Below are positions 1 to 14,800 of a stretch of 64,000 bases of DNA, one piece after another. Position 1 is the stretch's first letter, and each line of letters opens with the position of its first letter. A program made the position numbers and the translations under genes. The notes under the pieces are model-generated. The model made no database searches, was not told the DNA's origin, and saw only the letters and a list, made by a program, of their open reading frames with translations. The DNA is from Isoperla grammatica (taxonomy: Eukaryota > Arthropoda > Insecta > Plecoptera > Perlodidae): contig OX246747.1 in the NCBI GenBank assembly GCA_945910005.1, positions 34,257,635 through 34,321,634 of the forward strand, in the 5' to 3' direction.

Positions 1-650
1 TAGTTATATAATAAAAATAAAAGGATAATAGATGTAAGGTTGTTTTGTGTTTTTAATTTTTTTAACTGATTAATTGGTGTTTATAGACGTGTTCGACAGC
101 TAAAACGTCAGAAAAAATTGGAGGAAAGAGATTAGTAAGATAAGAAATACACCCAAAAAACGAATGAAATTTGCCGTCAAACTTTAAAAAATAAAACACT
201 TCTTAAATTAACTAACCTATTTATACTTCTATGGTTGAAAGTCTATTATTATAAACAATAATATACAAAATATGAGCAAAACACCCATGATTCAACGTGT
301 TTGGAAACTTAATAATAATATATTTTCAATTTTCTAATTTTGAAAATATTACTTAAAAATAAAACATAATGTATATGATTACCCACTCATAATTCACCTA
401 TTGTGAAAAACTAACGGAATCTCCATAACCTTAAAACAAAAAAACACCTTTCACAAAATCGCCAATAATAATAATTTACAATTTTTTAATTTTGAAAGTT
501 TATTATAAATAATAAACAATAATTATAATAACATACTCGTCTATAGTGGTCACGATTTTCATGAATGAAAACAACGTTTCACCAAAGATTACTGATCTTT
601 GGTTTCACCCGTACACTTATCATCGTGTCGCAAGAGATGTTGTATAATTG

Positions 651-708
<58 letters not shown>
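651..708. repeat. (TCTG)n microsatellite
   Basis: About 14 perfect TCTG units. The long frames crossing it on both strands are artefacts of the repeat. Confidence 0.97.
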
Positions 709-709
<1 letters not shown>

Positions 710-869
710 GGTGTTTGTGTGTTGTGTATGTCGGTTTACGAAACGTGGTAGTTGACTATTTAATCTGGCCTTTCTCTTAAACCGCGTAGTGACCTTCTGA
801 CCCCTCTCATGGGTGTTGTGTAATGTTGCGCCAATAACAGGTGGAAGATCTCTGCATATGAGAAGATTC

Positions 870-1190
870 AATTTATACAAACTGAACGTAATTATAAAGA
901 AAGATATCGTATTCGTGGTGTGGTTTATAAGGATATGCAAATGTGTATTTATTGTGATTATGTCTTTAATAGTTTTTTGAGTGTACACGTTTTTTCTTGC
1001 GCTGATACTGCTGGTTGTTTTAATTCAATCATTCAAGTTTTCGTTCAATTTACCATTTTTTGTTGAACGTAATTATATATAAAGATATCGTATTCGTGTG
1101 GCGTGGTACAACTAAGGATATGCAATTAATAGTTTTTGAGTGTACAAGTTTTTTATTGTGCTGGTATAGCTGATTGGTTTCTAAAAGCAA
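870..1190. repeat. Diverged tandem duplication (~190-bp offset)
   Basis: TGAACGTAATTATA, AAGATATCGTATTCGTG, AAGGATATGCAA and TTTTGAGTGTACA occur in the same order at 882-1010 and 1063-1180. It is noncoding. Confidence 0.7.
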
Positions 1191-2669
1191 TTTGATTCCA
1201 GGGATACAACAAAATTTTCATTTAAAAATTATAACTCAAGAATGCTCGTACTTCAAATCGAAAATCTAAGTCGATATTATCTGAAGTTAGATAAAACTTG
1301 TGGTTTGGTAAGACATACAGACTGAGTGATATAAACATAACAAATATTTTAATCAGTAGCGTAGTTGTTTTGATTTTAAAGTCCTCAAGTAGAAATAAAA
1401 ACTCTATAAGTCCAAATTTACAAACTTCGTTTAGCTCCAGAATGTACTAATCTACGTTTTTAACATTGCTTTAAACAAACGTAACAATATAATCTATATA
1501 AAATAACCAGTCTTGTTTTTAATTTTAACAACATAACATTCAATATGCATGGCACTCGCTATGTTTCTCCGTAAAGCAAATCTCCGATAACTGCCTAATC
1601 GGTGATTAAAAGTTAGGTGAAACTGGCTTTTAGTTGGTCCATTGTTTTACCGTCCACTTTTCATTACCATCGTACACAATACACGTTGATCATAATGTCT
1701 ATGATTGTGATCAATAATAATACAACATTGTCTTCGGAGAACGGTACAATCAATGAGCAATCATTACCTCTGGTCACTCCCACATCGCAGAGTGTGAGTC
1801 GAGGTGAGAATATCAGTCTATACCTGTTGAATGTTGATACAACATCCGTATCGAGATGTCTTGTTCGTGCATTCAATCGTTGTTTATCCGCTCGAGATCG
1901 ATATCGATTCGAAAGCGAGGATCCGGGTCGCGAAGATCAAATCGTAATAGAATCGATTCTATATAATGATGGGTTAATTCACTCGTGGATTCTTTGGTTG
2001 TGTAGTTTTATGCATTGATTCGGCCGGGCAAATCGTGAAGATGTGGTGGGTTATTCTTAAACGACAATGCTTCGTAAATATGATCTAGAGTAGGCCTATG
2101 TTTTTCGGTTGCCTCAAAAAAGGCACAATATATCTACTTGCCGACATATAGAAATCAAAGGTAGTAAACGTATTGTCTTTATTGACACCTCTTTTTTTGG
2201 TTAGCTCGTGAGTTCTTAGTTGTTTGAATCTAGCAAGTACACAATTATTTGGAGAAAATTAGACAACTTCAGTAATATCTCAGTCTAATCCAAACGAAAT
2301 ACATTTTAAATATTTTTTTGAAAATATCTGTAGTCGATGTGTGTAATCTATAATTATTATTCCAAAAATATTGTAGGCCTATATCGTTTGTCTTTTTAAA
2401 TATATAAGCAAATAAGTAAACGGCTTACAATTCTCACTTATCTGATCTGAACACTCAGTTATCTCTCATACCAACCTCACATCCTTATATCTACCGCCGC
2501 CTTTCATGCAACCTGTTTCTACGAAGATTAACAGATTCCTCGAGATATGTGTTTTCCCGTGTATTTCTTTTCAAACTTGTAAACAAAATATAAGTAAGGT
2601 ATATTGTGTTGAAAAAAGGTGTTAGCTGTCAGTGGAAGGTGCTAACCACTGTTTCTCTCTTTGTTTTAG

Positions 2670-2809
2670 ATGTCCTGTGAGTGCTCGATACATCTCACAG
2701 TTCAAGTTCGATGACAAGGTCGGGGCTGCCGATGCGACCCTCTACTCCATGTTCCGGTTCCCTGACAGCACAGACGTCCACTTCCAGTGCGATGTGGCGG
2801 TCTGCAGGG
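2670..2809 (+). CDS. ZP gene exon: end of ZP-C subdomain
   Basis: The acceptor TTTGTTTTAG precedes 2670 and the donor GTGAGT follows 2809. The last base of the exon joins GC of the next exon to make the Gly codon of CRGPCPEVQC. The reading frame gives ARYISQFKFDDK and then the FRFPDSTD ... CDVAVC motif. Confidence 0.82.
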
Positions 2810-5800
2810 GTGAGTACGAAATAAATTAATTCATTCACATTAAAGGGTTAGTCAGATGAAAACTAAAAAACTATCATTTGTATATGTCCACCCTCAAATA
2901 TGGAAAATATGACTAAAAGATACCATACTTTAAAAGCAGGCGGTTAAAAAATTAAAGAAAACGCGATTTTTTGGCTTGTTGCTACCAAGTAGCGCCGAGC
3001 AACTTTTCTCATGGTAATTCCCATTTGCAAAAAATGTTGCCTCGAGATAGTAAAACCACCGCTAAAATAGGGCACTAATCAAAAACCGATCAGGAGGTTT
3101 AATGTGCATCGTTTCCCTACCGATAACATGCTTCTTAGTACGAACGCGTACTTCTACAAAATGCCCTGCAATTAATTTTCTTGTACTGTCCGCAGTCGCC
3201 GAGTGTTACGCGGAGCGCTGGCGCGCTGGCTGGACTCGTATTACACAATGAGTGCTCTTTCTATCAGGCAGGCGTTAGCGAGCTCAGAACCGATTCAGCT
3301 GTACTACGCTTTAAACGAAAAATGCAGCAGAGCTTGCGAAGTGAATCTTATAGAATAGCTAAATGTTCACTATTTTTTTTTCTTGCATTGAAGCAACCTA
3401 TATCAACTTTATTTTACACATAACTGAATTTCATACACTAATGACTCATTGGTGATTTTTTAGTTTATCACCTGACTAATCCTTTACTTTAATTTAAAGG
3501 GACTCTACCAACCCTGTAGGCCCCGAACACCATCGACGAGTGAGCGATAACCAATCAAAGATCGATATGTCAAATACGAAACATATGAATCAATGATTGG
3601 ACAGTGCACAAACACCTGCGGACAAATGCCAGAATCAACAAGGCCGATTCAGAACAACTTTGATTTTATTTAGTGCTTCGTTGCTAGGACGGCTCCAAAG
3701 TCACCGTTTACTTATTCCTAAGACAAGAAGTAATGGTTAAAAAATCTGTAGATTGGGCTTTGATTTCTCGTATTTCTTTATTAGGGTATAATGACCGTAT
3801 TGTTAATTGTTATAGATATTACAACTCCTCATATTCTATGAGTTTCAATTTAAATCCTGTCTCAAACTTGCATGTGTTTGTATAAGATTACCGATTATAT
3901 GTTGGAAGTTTATTCTCCAACGATCACCGTAAATTTAGACACCCCAACTAGACAAAATTATGAAATGATGCAAATGTTCTAAATTAAATTATTTAAACTC
4001 TCACAATTTAACAATTAACATATCAGTTCGACTGGAAAGTATGAAATGCACATAAATCACGAACATGAACCAAATCATCTAATTACAGTCTGTATAGGAA
4101 CTACTGTTTATTATTAATTTCACTGCAACTAATTACCCTATTAAACATAACTAATTCTCTAAAAAGTTTGCATCCGAGTTATGCACATTCCTTAAATTTA
4201 ACTACCGTAGTCGACTTTCACGATTTTCTGATTTCCTGATACCGATCCGTTTTAAGCATTCAACCAGTGGGTGTGAGGTCGTAAACATATATTGTGTACC
4301 GATACTCGTGAGTTCATATTACTTCTATCTATAACAGCTCTTGTTTAACTATCTAGACTTTATTATTATTATTAATCACTATACATTCAAATAAATTTAC
4401 AATTTTATAAACATTGTCAAAAAATCAACAAAGTGAAAAGTAAAAAGTTTCAAAGTAAACATGTTAAAAATTAAAAGGTTAAAAAATTAAAAGATAAATG
4501 ATAATAAATAAATAGCGTTAAAAGATTACTAAGTTATAAGGTTGCGAAGTAAAAAAGCTAAAAAATTAAAATGCTAGAAAGTTCAAAAGTTCTTTTTTTT
4601 TTTTTTTTTTTTTTAAATTAAATTGGTCTTTGTGGTGACGAGATCTCGCAACAGTGTCTGACAGTGTTGCATGTTGTGCCCCCAGGCCCGTGTCCCGAGG
4701 TGCAGTGCGATACGGACCTAGAGATCATCCCCTCTGCCCAGGCTAGAGCCCTGGCTAAGGATATCTACACAGAAGCGTCGAGCGGTGACGAGGGAGTCCT
4801 GATGGCATCAACCAGCGTCTTCGTCGTCGACCCAGGCAACTCGCCAAGTAAGCATCCAACTCTACATTATCACACCATTATAACATTTTTATACTGGCCA
4901 CGCCGTAAGAAGCGAGGTGTCACTAAAATTCTGAGAAGAGACGGTCGCTTCACACGGTTTATTTCAACAGTATTCACTGCGGGATTGCCCGATAAGCGGG
5001 GTTTAATACACAAATGACTTGTGATTATTGACTAACCCCCGTGACTAAGCCACAGGCTTCGTTCATTGGCTGGGAGGGCTTCTTTCATTGGTTATGAGTG
5101 AGAATACTGCGCTCTGATTGGCTGTGACTAAGGTTTGTTTTGACTTGACCAAGGAATTTAACATATTTCAATTCCTTACTCAAGTCAAGACAAACCTTAG
5201 TCACAGCCAATCAGAGCGCAGTATTCTCACTCATAGCCAATGGAAGAAGCATGTGCCTTAATCACGGAGGCTAGACACTAATCACTAGTCATTATGTAAA
5301 CGGCCCTTTACCTGTCAACAAAGGAGTCGACGTGGCTAAGGTTGGAATTCATAGTCGGCCCCTACACCTAGGGGCACCCATTGTTGCTATGGATTTGTTT
5401 TGTTTATGGGAAATAACATGGAAACAACTGTTACCTTGGTAACAATGGGTGCCCCTAGGTGTAGGGGCCGACTATGAATTCCAACCTAAGTCGCCCTTTG
5501 TGTGTACAGATTGGCAGGGTTGCTTCTTAGGTTGGCACGCAGAGTAGACAAGATTGATATTTACAATGCCAACAAAGGAGGCAACGCGGCTAAGTCGCCC
5601 TTTGTGTGTACAGATTGGCAGGGTTGCTTCTTATAGTAAAGTTGGCATGCAGCAGAGTAGTCAACGCCCATTTAGGTCCCTTATGAAACACATACCTTTA
5701 CCCTTCTTGCACCATATACCCTAAATCTTACAGTCTAATCTAATCATATAGTTACTAAATATAAAATGTAAATCAATCCATTACCAAACGAATATAATTT

Positions 5801-8800
5801 TCGTGTCAACGAGTTATTGTTCTTGGCTTAGGTAGTGAGGTAAGACTGAAACTAATCTCATACATAGTTATGGAACAGTTGGCAATACTGTGTCATTAGA
5901 GTCATATTCATATTACACAATAATATGCGGTTTCGTACGTCGCTATTCGATACCAATACGACATGTAAGAAGAAATACTTTCGGTTTCGTAATAACTGTA
6001 TTTCGGTGTCATGGTCCTGTTAACAATATATGCTGCATGAGTTGTTTGCTTTCTTTATACAATTACTAGTCTGTTATATTCAACTAGGGCAAGGTCACAT
6101 GTAGCTAAAGAAGAGGTTTGTTGTGTTTGTGGAGTTGTTGCGGGCGACCGCTCCATCGCCCCCCTCCCTCCCCCCCCCCCCCTAAAATTTTTTGTTTGCA
6201 ACTATTTTATATAATTCTGATTTATTTAGGGCCAGAGTAGAATTGGACTAGGATGACTCTGCCAATCGTAAGACACGATGAGGAAGTGTGATCCTCACTT
6301 TTGTCTCTTTTCCTTCCGAATTAATCTCTTTGAATCCTCTATTATACATGTCTCCCTGTCCTTCCACCCCCCCCCCCCCCCCGACGTCGAATGAACCAGT
6401 TCTCGAAATAATCAATCAAACGAACACACATGTTAAATCGACATCAAATCTACCCAAGTAAAAATGAGCTGTTATTTTACCTCGAATGCCGAGCAGAAGG
6501 TCGATCACATATTATGAGGGGGGGATCTGTGAAAGAACGCCAGAAATCTGTTGATTTTCGTTGGAGTATGCGGCAGATAGGGATCTAAAGTCGGTATGAG
6601 AATAGTTACGTCGGTCGTACTATACTGTTGTGATACTGGCATAGAGATAATGTAGAGAGGTAATGTAGATAGATAGATAGATAATGGTCTTTATTGAAGG
6701 CGGGATTAAGGCCAGCAAGGTCTTATCTTCCATCCAACCTTATAACAAATAATACAATGTGGTAATACATATCATTTGGTAATACAAATACACCATCATT
6801 TCATTCATACGTATCAATTTAACAAAACAAAAACAAAAAATGCAGAAAAACATTAAACAAGCTCATCATTCATACACACACCATTCTTACGGCAACAAGA
6901 AAGTTTTACGATATTTTAGACAATAATGTACAACTAGAGAGGTAATGTAGAGCGAGAGGTAATTTAGAGAGGTAATGTAGAGAGAGGTAATTTAGAGAGG
7001 TAGTATAGAGAGGTAATGTAGAGAGGTAATGTAGAGGTATTTGTGGAGTAGAGTTAAAATTAGTTCTTTCACCTCAAAGGGGCGATCGTGCCCCCCAAAG
7101 TGTGCGCCCATAGGAGAGCTTATAGAGTTAAACAACACAGCCCAGTTAGACCCTGGGGCCACGCGTGACGTCAGCCAGCCAGCAAGCAGCAACTTTCTCG
7201 ACCCCTGGCTGGCTGGTTAGGCAGTCTCTTCTCACTTTCCTACTGTAGCGTGTTGATCATATCGATCTCTCAACTCTCGCTTTCCTTCGACCTCAAGTAT
7301 CGATATCCGCTGACCCTTGACCCTCACGCAATGGTAATTGGATGACTTTTACCCTCGTTGGTGCGCGGTAAACCTCAGTCGGGTCATCCACTTGGCTCAA
7401 AAACAGATGTTCTTTTTTAACTTTATTTCGTAGGTATAACCTGCCCAGGGACAAATCATGCCCTTTATAGGTGACGAACTAGGTATTGTGGTTTTTGGAA
7501 TAGAAATAAATGTGGCCTCTTGGTTATATGGGTTTATTCCTGATTCCTGATTTGGCTGTGGTTTTTGTTTTGTTTGGAAACGGACATAAATCTCTCTGTA
7601 TGGTACTAGTGTATACTGTGGCTTCGGAGGACTTAATAACATAAATCTCCCTATATTATATCCTAAAAAAATGTATTTTAAGTAGAAGTCATAATCTCAA
7701 AATTTATTGTCATAGGCCTAAGTATTTTTTAAGACCAGCCTAACTTCTGAACCATTGTGAATTTGGCCGAGGTCACATGAAGAAGTTAGTGTAATTTTAT
7801 TCCTGGTGGCAACAAAGACCTACAATGAACATTTCAATAGTAGATATTTACAGTTCCAAAGTTAGGGCGGCTTTAGAGTGAAAACCAGAAAAGGACTTGA
7901 CTTGTTGTGAACGCTAGATGGTAGCCTTGATTAGCTCTATCTAAGAGTCCTAGATCAATTCTGAAAAGGTCTATTGAGAATAAAGTGGCCATCACCTAGA
8001 CAGTCTTGATTGGCTGTTTCTCTGCATCTGCATCATAGTTTCCCACCAGGGCATTGTTACCGTAAGGACGTAGCAACTGCGAGCAACCTTGCCAAGGTCT
8101 CAGACCCGGTAATTAGAGCGACTCTAGCGGACAGACGGTCAACTATAATAATCTACCTGTTTTCATAGTCGTTTTTTCTCAGTGTCAAAAGTCATTGCTT
8201 TGTCGTTGAAATATAATAAGTGTCTACCAATCAAACAAGATTAGATGCATTCTGGAGGCAAAAAAATAAACTATTATGAGGAGTAGTTTAGCTGTCAATT
8301 GTTCATTGTTGTTTGATTGTTAAATCATCAATGGTGCAGATAAGGAGGTTGCTTAGCAGCTCCATCTACTGTGAGAATTTAAGTTTTTTTCGTATCATTA
8401 AAACAACTTTTAAAGGCGAAATTATGGATAGATAGCACAGCTAGATGAAATGAATTTGAATGAATGAATTTTGCATATATTTTTATTCGTTATCTCTAGA
8501 CCTTGAAAATATCTAGCTGTGATATCTATCCACAATTACGATTATAAATGCTCAGCAATCAATACATATAATATCGAATTAATCTATTCGATTTATTGTG
8601 TAAATATTCTTCATAATGTGTTTATATCTTGATATGGTTTTCTTCCTCCATCCATTGAGTTATATTTTTACATTGCTATAAAATTAATATGCAAATTTCT
8701 TTACGTTTTCAAAGTGGTATTTCTCAATAACATGTACTTACTATAATGGCATAAATTCACGGCGCACATTAATAGCTTAAACTGGTTCTAAAGTTCTTAT

Positions 8801-11800
8801 GTATGTACATCTTTTGCACAGCAGATCCCATTTAAAATCTGAAACTTCATTTGAATTTTACCTTTTATGGTGAACGCAACTCGCTTAGTAACTTGTACCG
8901 GTTGCTTTAATTGCAGGTGATAAATAATTGTTCCTTGGACACTGCGTATATTTACAGCATGAAGGAGTTGCAAAATGTCATCATTCTTCTCTGAGGCAAT
9001 TTCATGGAATTTATTTATAGAGAAAAACAACTTATAATGAAGCAAAGAGATTAATCAGGATTTAAATTAAATTTAAAATAACACGTACATATGGGCAAAT
9101 TTTCGTCCCAACTGCGCCGCGATCCAGTTGGTATTTCATATTCTGTTTTCAATGTGAAATCTCGTTACATGCATAATTTTTAAGTAATATTTTACATTGT
9201 TTTATGTTTCGAGTCCTACAAAACTTCTTTGTTTACGTACACTTCAGTTAAATGTAAGAAAACAGTTAAACCACTAATACCAGGCATCAAACGACAGTGA
9301 ATGTCCGAATCTATCAAATTTGTGAGACAAAACTAGATGCAAAGAAACTCCAAATTTTGAATTGTTGCAATAATTTAAAATTCCGAGTATAACTCCTAAT
9401 TTTTAATTACTGTAATAATAGGGAAGTCTCATCAAAAATAAATATTCCTCAAAGTACCTAAAAATGGAAGATCATTATCTAAAAATACGGGCGGTATAAT
9501 TTTTATATCTGAGAAGCGTATATTTCAAATTTTATAAGCATTTTAAGTTTGAAATTTGGAACTTCTTGTTCCGTAATTGAAAAACGGCTCTTGACGTCAT
9601 ATCTCATGTAAACAACTGCCTCCTTGAAGTATTCTTAATAATATCAACGATATTAAGTTGGACATTTTACAATATCTAGGATGCAGTGACTTTACAACAA
9701 TGTCTTTTATACCACTGTTTTCTTCAGAAAATACATTTTGATACAGTATTTACAAAAACGTGTTTAAAATAATGCAATTATTTAACATATTGTTGTTAAT
9801 TAATGTTGAGAAGTGTTCATTTACTAACTATAAATAAACGTTGGTTCAGTTAGAGTCTTATGGGAGCAATAATCTACTAAAGGGTGGGATTTCATTACTA
9901 TTTGTATGGTATAAAATTATTGTTTACTGACATATGACGTCAGAACCTTGAAATCACGAGCAAGATGGCGCGGGTCCGTTTCTGAGCGTGTTTTGACAGC
10001 AGTATCTTTGACTTGCTGTAAAAGCGATGTTAATGCACCTTTCGAGCCGAAACCAATTAGTTCCCGTTTATTTTAACTTGAGGTAACCAGTAAGCAAATA
10101 AAAAAAATGCGTGAGACTTCCCTATTCAAAATCTAACTGCTAATTTTGGATTGTAGTAATAATTGAAAATAAAAGTATAACTGATAATTTTGGATTATTT
10201 TAATATTAATCAAAAATTATTCAGATCAGTAGCTTTCATCTAGTTTTGTCTCTCGCATTTTATAGAACCAGACAAGTTGGTATAGTCGTTCACCTACGGG
10301 GAGGCCATTGCTACTTGATACAGCAATCATCTCCACAGCCTTCTGTTTGCTCCACCTTTGCATCCTCGCCTATAGAGACACTAGAGAGGGCGGTGATATC
10401 TCCATGTTAGGTCATCCCGCCACCTCGCCGCCCGTTTAGGTTCGCAGGCGCAGTTACGACAACGGCTCAAGGACGTATCGACCCACGCCGGCCGAGGACT
10501 GTGTGAGCGAGTGGGAGGAACTGGATGTGGTGACTTCTTTTGGTTTCTCTGCGGTTTGGTGGACTGGAGTGCAGTTTCTTTGTCTGTTGCCTTTCCAAGA
10601 GCTCTGAACTGGGATGGGTTCATGCACAGTAGTTTCTTTGTCTGTCTTTCCAAGGGCTCTGAACCGGGATGGGTTCATGCACAGTAGTTTCTTTGTCTGT
10701 CTTTCCAAGGGCTTTGAAGGGGGATGGTTCATGCACTGTATTTTTGGGGCAGGAGTGCAGTTTCTTTGTCTCTTGTCTTTCCAAGGGCTCTGAACCGGGA
10801 TGGGTTCATGCACAGTAGTTTCTTTGTTTGTTTTTCCAAGGGCTTTGAAGGGGGATGGTTCATGCACTGTATTTTTGGTGCAGGAGTGCAGTTTCTTTGT
10901 CTGTTGCCTTTCCAAGGGCTCTGAACTGGGATGGGTTCATGCACAGTAGTTTATGTATGTCGCCTTACATTGTGGGGCTGGATTGCAGTTTCTTTGTCTG
11001 TTGCCTTTCCAAGGGCTCTGAACTGGGATGGGTTCACAGTATTTTATGTTACCTTGCATTGTGGGGCTGGAGTGCAGTTTCTTTGTCTGTTGCCTTTCCA
11101 AGGGCTCTGAACTAGGATGGATTCATGCACAATAGTTTCTTTGTTTGTTTTTCCAAGTGCTTTGAAGGGGGATGGTTCATGCACAGTATTTTTGGGGCAG
11201 TAGTGCAGTTTCTTTATCTCTTGCCTGGGATGGGTCCGGGCACAGTATTGTTGGGGCAAGAGTGCAGTTTCTTTGTCTGTTGCCTTTCCAAGGGCTCTGA
11301 ACCGGGATAGGTTCATGCACTGTATTTTTAATGTTATCTTGCATTGTGGGACGACAACGAATCTCATTTTCCGAAACTGAAATCAGTTCTGTGGATAGAC
11401 AAAAAATACAAATGTTTTGATTGATTTTATTTTTGAGATAAATTCTTGCGTAACAAACATTCAAAAGATTACAAAACAAATCTAGTTCCAAACACCTGTC
11501 TACTTTCAATACGCCATGAAAGAATGCTTGATAAATGGCTCAGCATGCTTTGCCCACGTTTCTTTCCTAACCGTCGAAGGTATAACTCACTATTGTATTT
11601 CATCCAACGCAACCACTACATCAACAAACGCCTTAGCGAATAGTTTCACCCGATATATCTACCTACCAACACCTGTTAGAACACTTTTTCCTATATTCGA
11701 TATAAGATGAATAATGGCTCCATGCTTAGCTTTGCCCACGCTTCTACACAGTCGAAATCCTATACTCGATTTACACGGAAACTTTCGTTTTTTAAATTCG

Positions 11801-14800
11801 CTTTTTTGCCACAATATGCAGCTGATATACACAGTCGTTTAACGTTTTACTTCAACTTTTGTATATTGTTTACTTATTCTGATCTGAAACTATGTACTTA
11901 CTAAAAACTTATATCAATAACAATTCACACACTTACACAACACGTTAGAATCTGATTTTTTTCATTTTCTACATTCTTACACTCTTCGCCATATTCAAGT
12001 TTGTTTCAATAGTATGTAGTATGTATCCAAGGTCCGTAAATCCCCTGGCGCGGGCTCGTCGAACACTTTGAGGTTTACCGAACCTCCGCTAGGGGATCGA
12101 CGGACCTTGGTTTGTACCGTACTAAAGAAATATGTTATCTATCTATTCCTTGAGTGCTTTTGTGCACGTGCTTCAATATTACCTTGAAATTTAGATTTTA
12201 TGTTCTATTTTTAGTGTTCCCTTATGAGATACTTCAATAAATTGTCTATTTAAAAAAAAAAAATACTAGTCCATTATGCATTCACGAATAAGTTATGACT
12301 CTTTGTGAGTGCTTTGCTGCTGTGAATGAAGTGAGTTATATCTTTCCTTCAGAGTGCTTTGTTGTTGTGTGAATGAAGTGAGTTATCTCTTTCCTACAGA
12401 GTGCTTTGTTATAAGAGTTTCCGCAACTGAAAGGTGCGCGGGTGTTTAATTATTGTTAGCACTGTAGTTTAGGGTGGGGCCGCTTTGAAAGTGAGTGAGT
12501 CTGTCACTAAATAGCGAGACTAGTTCTCGCTTCTAGCGAGAGGGAAAGTCTGGCTGGTGAGTGGGCGCGGGCCCTGGGCGCCATTCAGTTGGCAGACATC
12601 TTAGTTCTTTAGCTGATGATTTATGATCTTTGGTTATTCTCGCTGTAGATCTTACTCAACAGAAAAATGTACGCTTTATTTTTTTTTCAGTTATTTAAAT
12701 GTCAGCGTTTACATTTTCTTATTGTGTACTACATTTAATAATAATAATAATTGTATTCCCATACTTTATCGCTACTTAAACTAAAAATGCCCCTCTACCG
12801 TATGATGTTTGGTTTCTTTGTTTGTTTGCTTTTTATTTTATCAAATTCGCACTATTTTATTGTTTTGTTTACTCGAAAACATCATTATTTAATCAATCTT
12901 GATTAATTTACTTTGTATTCCAAAATATATGCAAAACAGTTTTTAATATCAAAAGAATTTACAATGAAAGACAAAAATGTAATATTTTCTTTAAATATGC
13001 AAACCAAAATACTTACCAGCTTTCAGACTGGAATACATCCATTCTAAATAAAACCGTAACTAAACCACGCTTTATCTCTAAGTATCAATACAAAAATAAA
13101 AACATGTGTATTTAATGTCTACCAACTAAGTTTCAAGAATTTTTTTGTGCCTACCTACTAAGTTTAAAAAAATAAACTTTTGTGGAGGGGGAGGGGGGGG
13201 GGGGGAATTATGTAATTTATAATGTGCCTACGGCTCCAAACTCATCATTTACATGTACGTTCCAGTATACAAAAATAAAAAAAAAACAGCTGCAGTGCAA
13301 TATTAATGAATAACTATCCATCATAAGGCGGTGCCATACTACTGTGAACATAACTCACCGCCGGTGAATGCAGCTCCGTGAACGTAACACACCGCCTGCC
13401 CAAGTTAATCTCGATCGTGCGATGTCTGTAGTTAATAGGTAGTCAAGTTATTGCGGAAATACTAAATGAAAGTTGCCGATCTGATAAAAGTACAAGTAAG
13501 TAAGTGTGTATGTCTAGATTTATAACCCATCTGTCGATTTACAACTACAAGCCTGTCTGTCCGCGAGACATTGGTGAATGGAGGAAGGGGGGGGGAGATA
13601 TTTGTTGCTAGCCCAGCTGTTGTAAAAACTGCGATGTAGTAACGATGTGTTCGTGATATGAGAGGAGTTTTGCAATATAGATGATTTTCAGAATTGATCT
13701 AGAGAGCTCTATCTAAGGGTTCTAGATAGTTATGTTAAAGTCGATCGATGAAGTGAACTACCCGTTCAATACAACAACTAAACCATTCAAATTAAATGGA
13801 CATGAAAAAATACTTTTTTTTATTCTAAATTATGAATTTCAAGAATTATTACATGTGAGTAGCATTTAATACTGAACGTCTTGAAATTATATATTTTTTT
13901 TTATTAATAAAGTATATTTATAGTTTCTAATTTGAGTAGATTTGAGGTAAAATTGACACACCAGCGCAAATATCTCGAAAACGGATCGCGTTTGATCATC
14001 TTTTTCAAACGTATTCATGTTAGTCATGAAGTTATCTACATTTAGGACGAAAATTTGTTACAATGTATTACTTTTTAAAGGTGCTACGTAAAGTTATACG
14101 ATTAAAAGTGTAGGTTTTTGTTCAGTTACAATGTATAACAGGGAATTCCAACGCATTTCAACACTCAATAAATAAAAAAACTAATAGCGGTAGGTACATA
14201 TTTGTTTCTACAATATTCACAAGCTTAATCTCAACTTGCAGTACATACAATTTGAATGATTTATATTACATGTGCAGTTATCATCGATCGACTTTAAGGT
14301 GCATTGTTGTCATTGAAGATCTAGAAGGCCGTGATTAGCTCTATCTAAGGGTCCTTGATAGTTAGTTTTCACTGTTGTGCATTGTTGTCATTGAAGATCT
14401 AGAAGGGATGGTATAGAAAGGGTTTTGTAAAAAAAAAAAAGAGAATTTCACAAACAAACAAAATGGCTGTAGTTCTGCCCCAGACCGAGTTCTTTCATCT
14501 GTCACAGGATACAAATATATTGACAGCGTTGCACATCTGTCTAGTCTAGTTATATCACTCTATGCTCTGTGCCTTCAAGCCGCTCTTGATAAAACACATC
14601 ACATACAACCAGACACCGATCTGTCACTAGATATAAATTATAAAAACTCGCTTTTTTTACCGTCCACTTCTTCACGTCGGCCACTTCATACGTCATATAT
14701 ACCTGTTGCGCGTTCAAGAAGTTTTATACAACTTCCTGGTTTCGTACGGATGTTGCGAGCCTTTAAATTAGTTTTATAATTATGTAATTAGTAATTTGAA

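Larger units (their letters stand above)
1..2640. other. AT-rich noncoding DNA left of the first ZP exon seen
   Basis: Apart from the microsatellite, the tandem duplication and a half copy of the 16-kb palindrome (1215-1345), I see no exon. An open frame at 1617-2018 lacks recognisable domains. Further upstream ZP exons may lie here unrecognised, but none could be supported. Confidence 0.5.

Noticed and set aside
565..988. Overlapping frames on both strands with Cys-Leu-Ser-Val or Thr-Asp-Arg-Gln runs
   Set aside because: They are translations of the (TCTG)n microsatellite.
1617..2018. Possible upstream ZP exon or separate gene
   Set aside because: Open frame of 133 codons, but no ZP-like cysteine pattern, and the - strand is open too.
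10381..11367. Many overlapping frames of 60-150 codons on both strands
   Set aside because: They follow the minisatellite period, repeat the same peptide and occur on both strands; no start context or domain.
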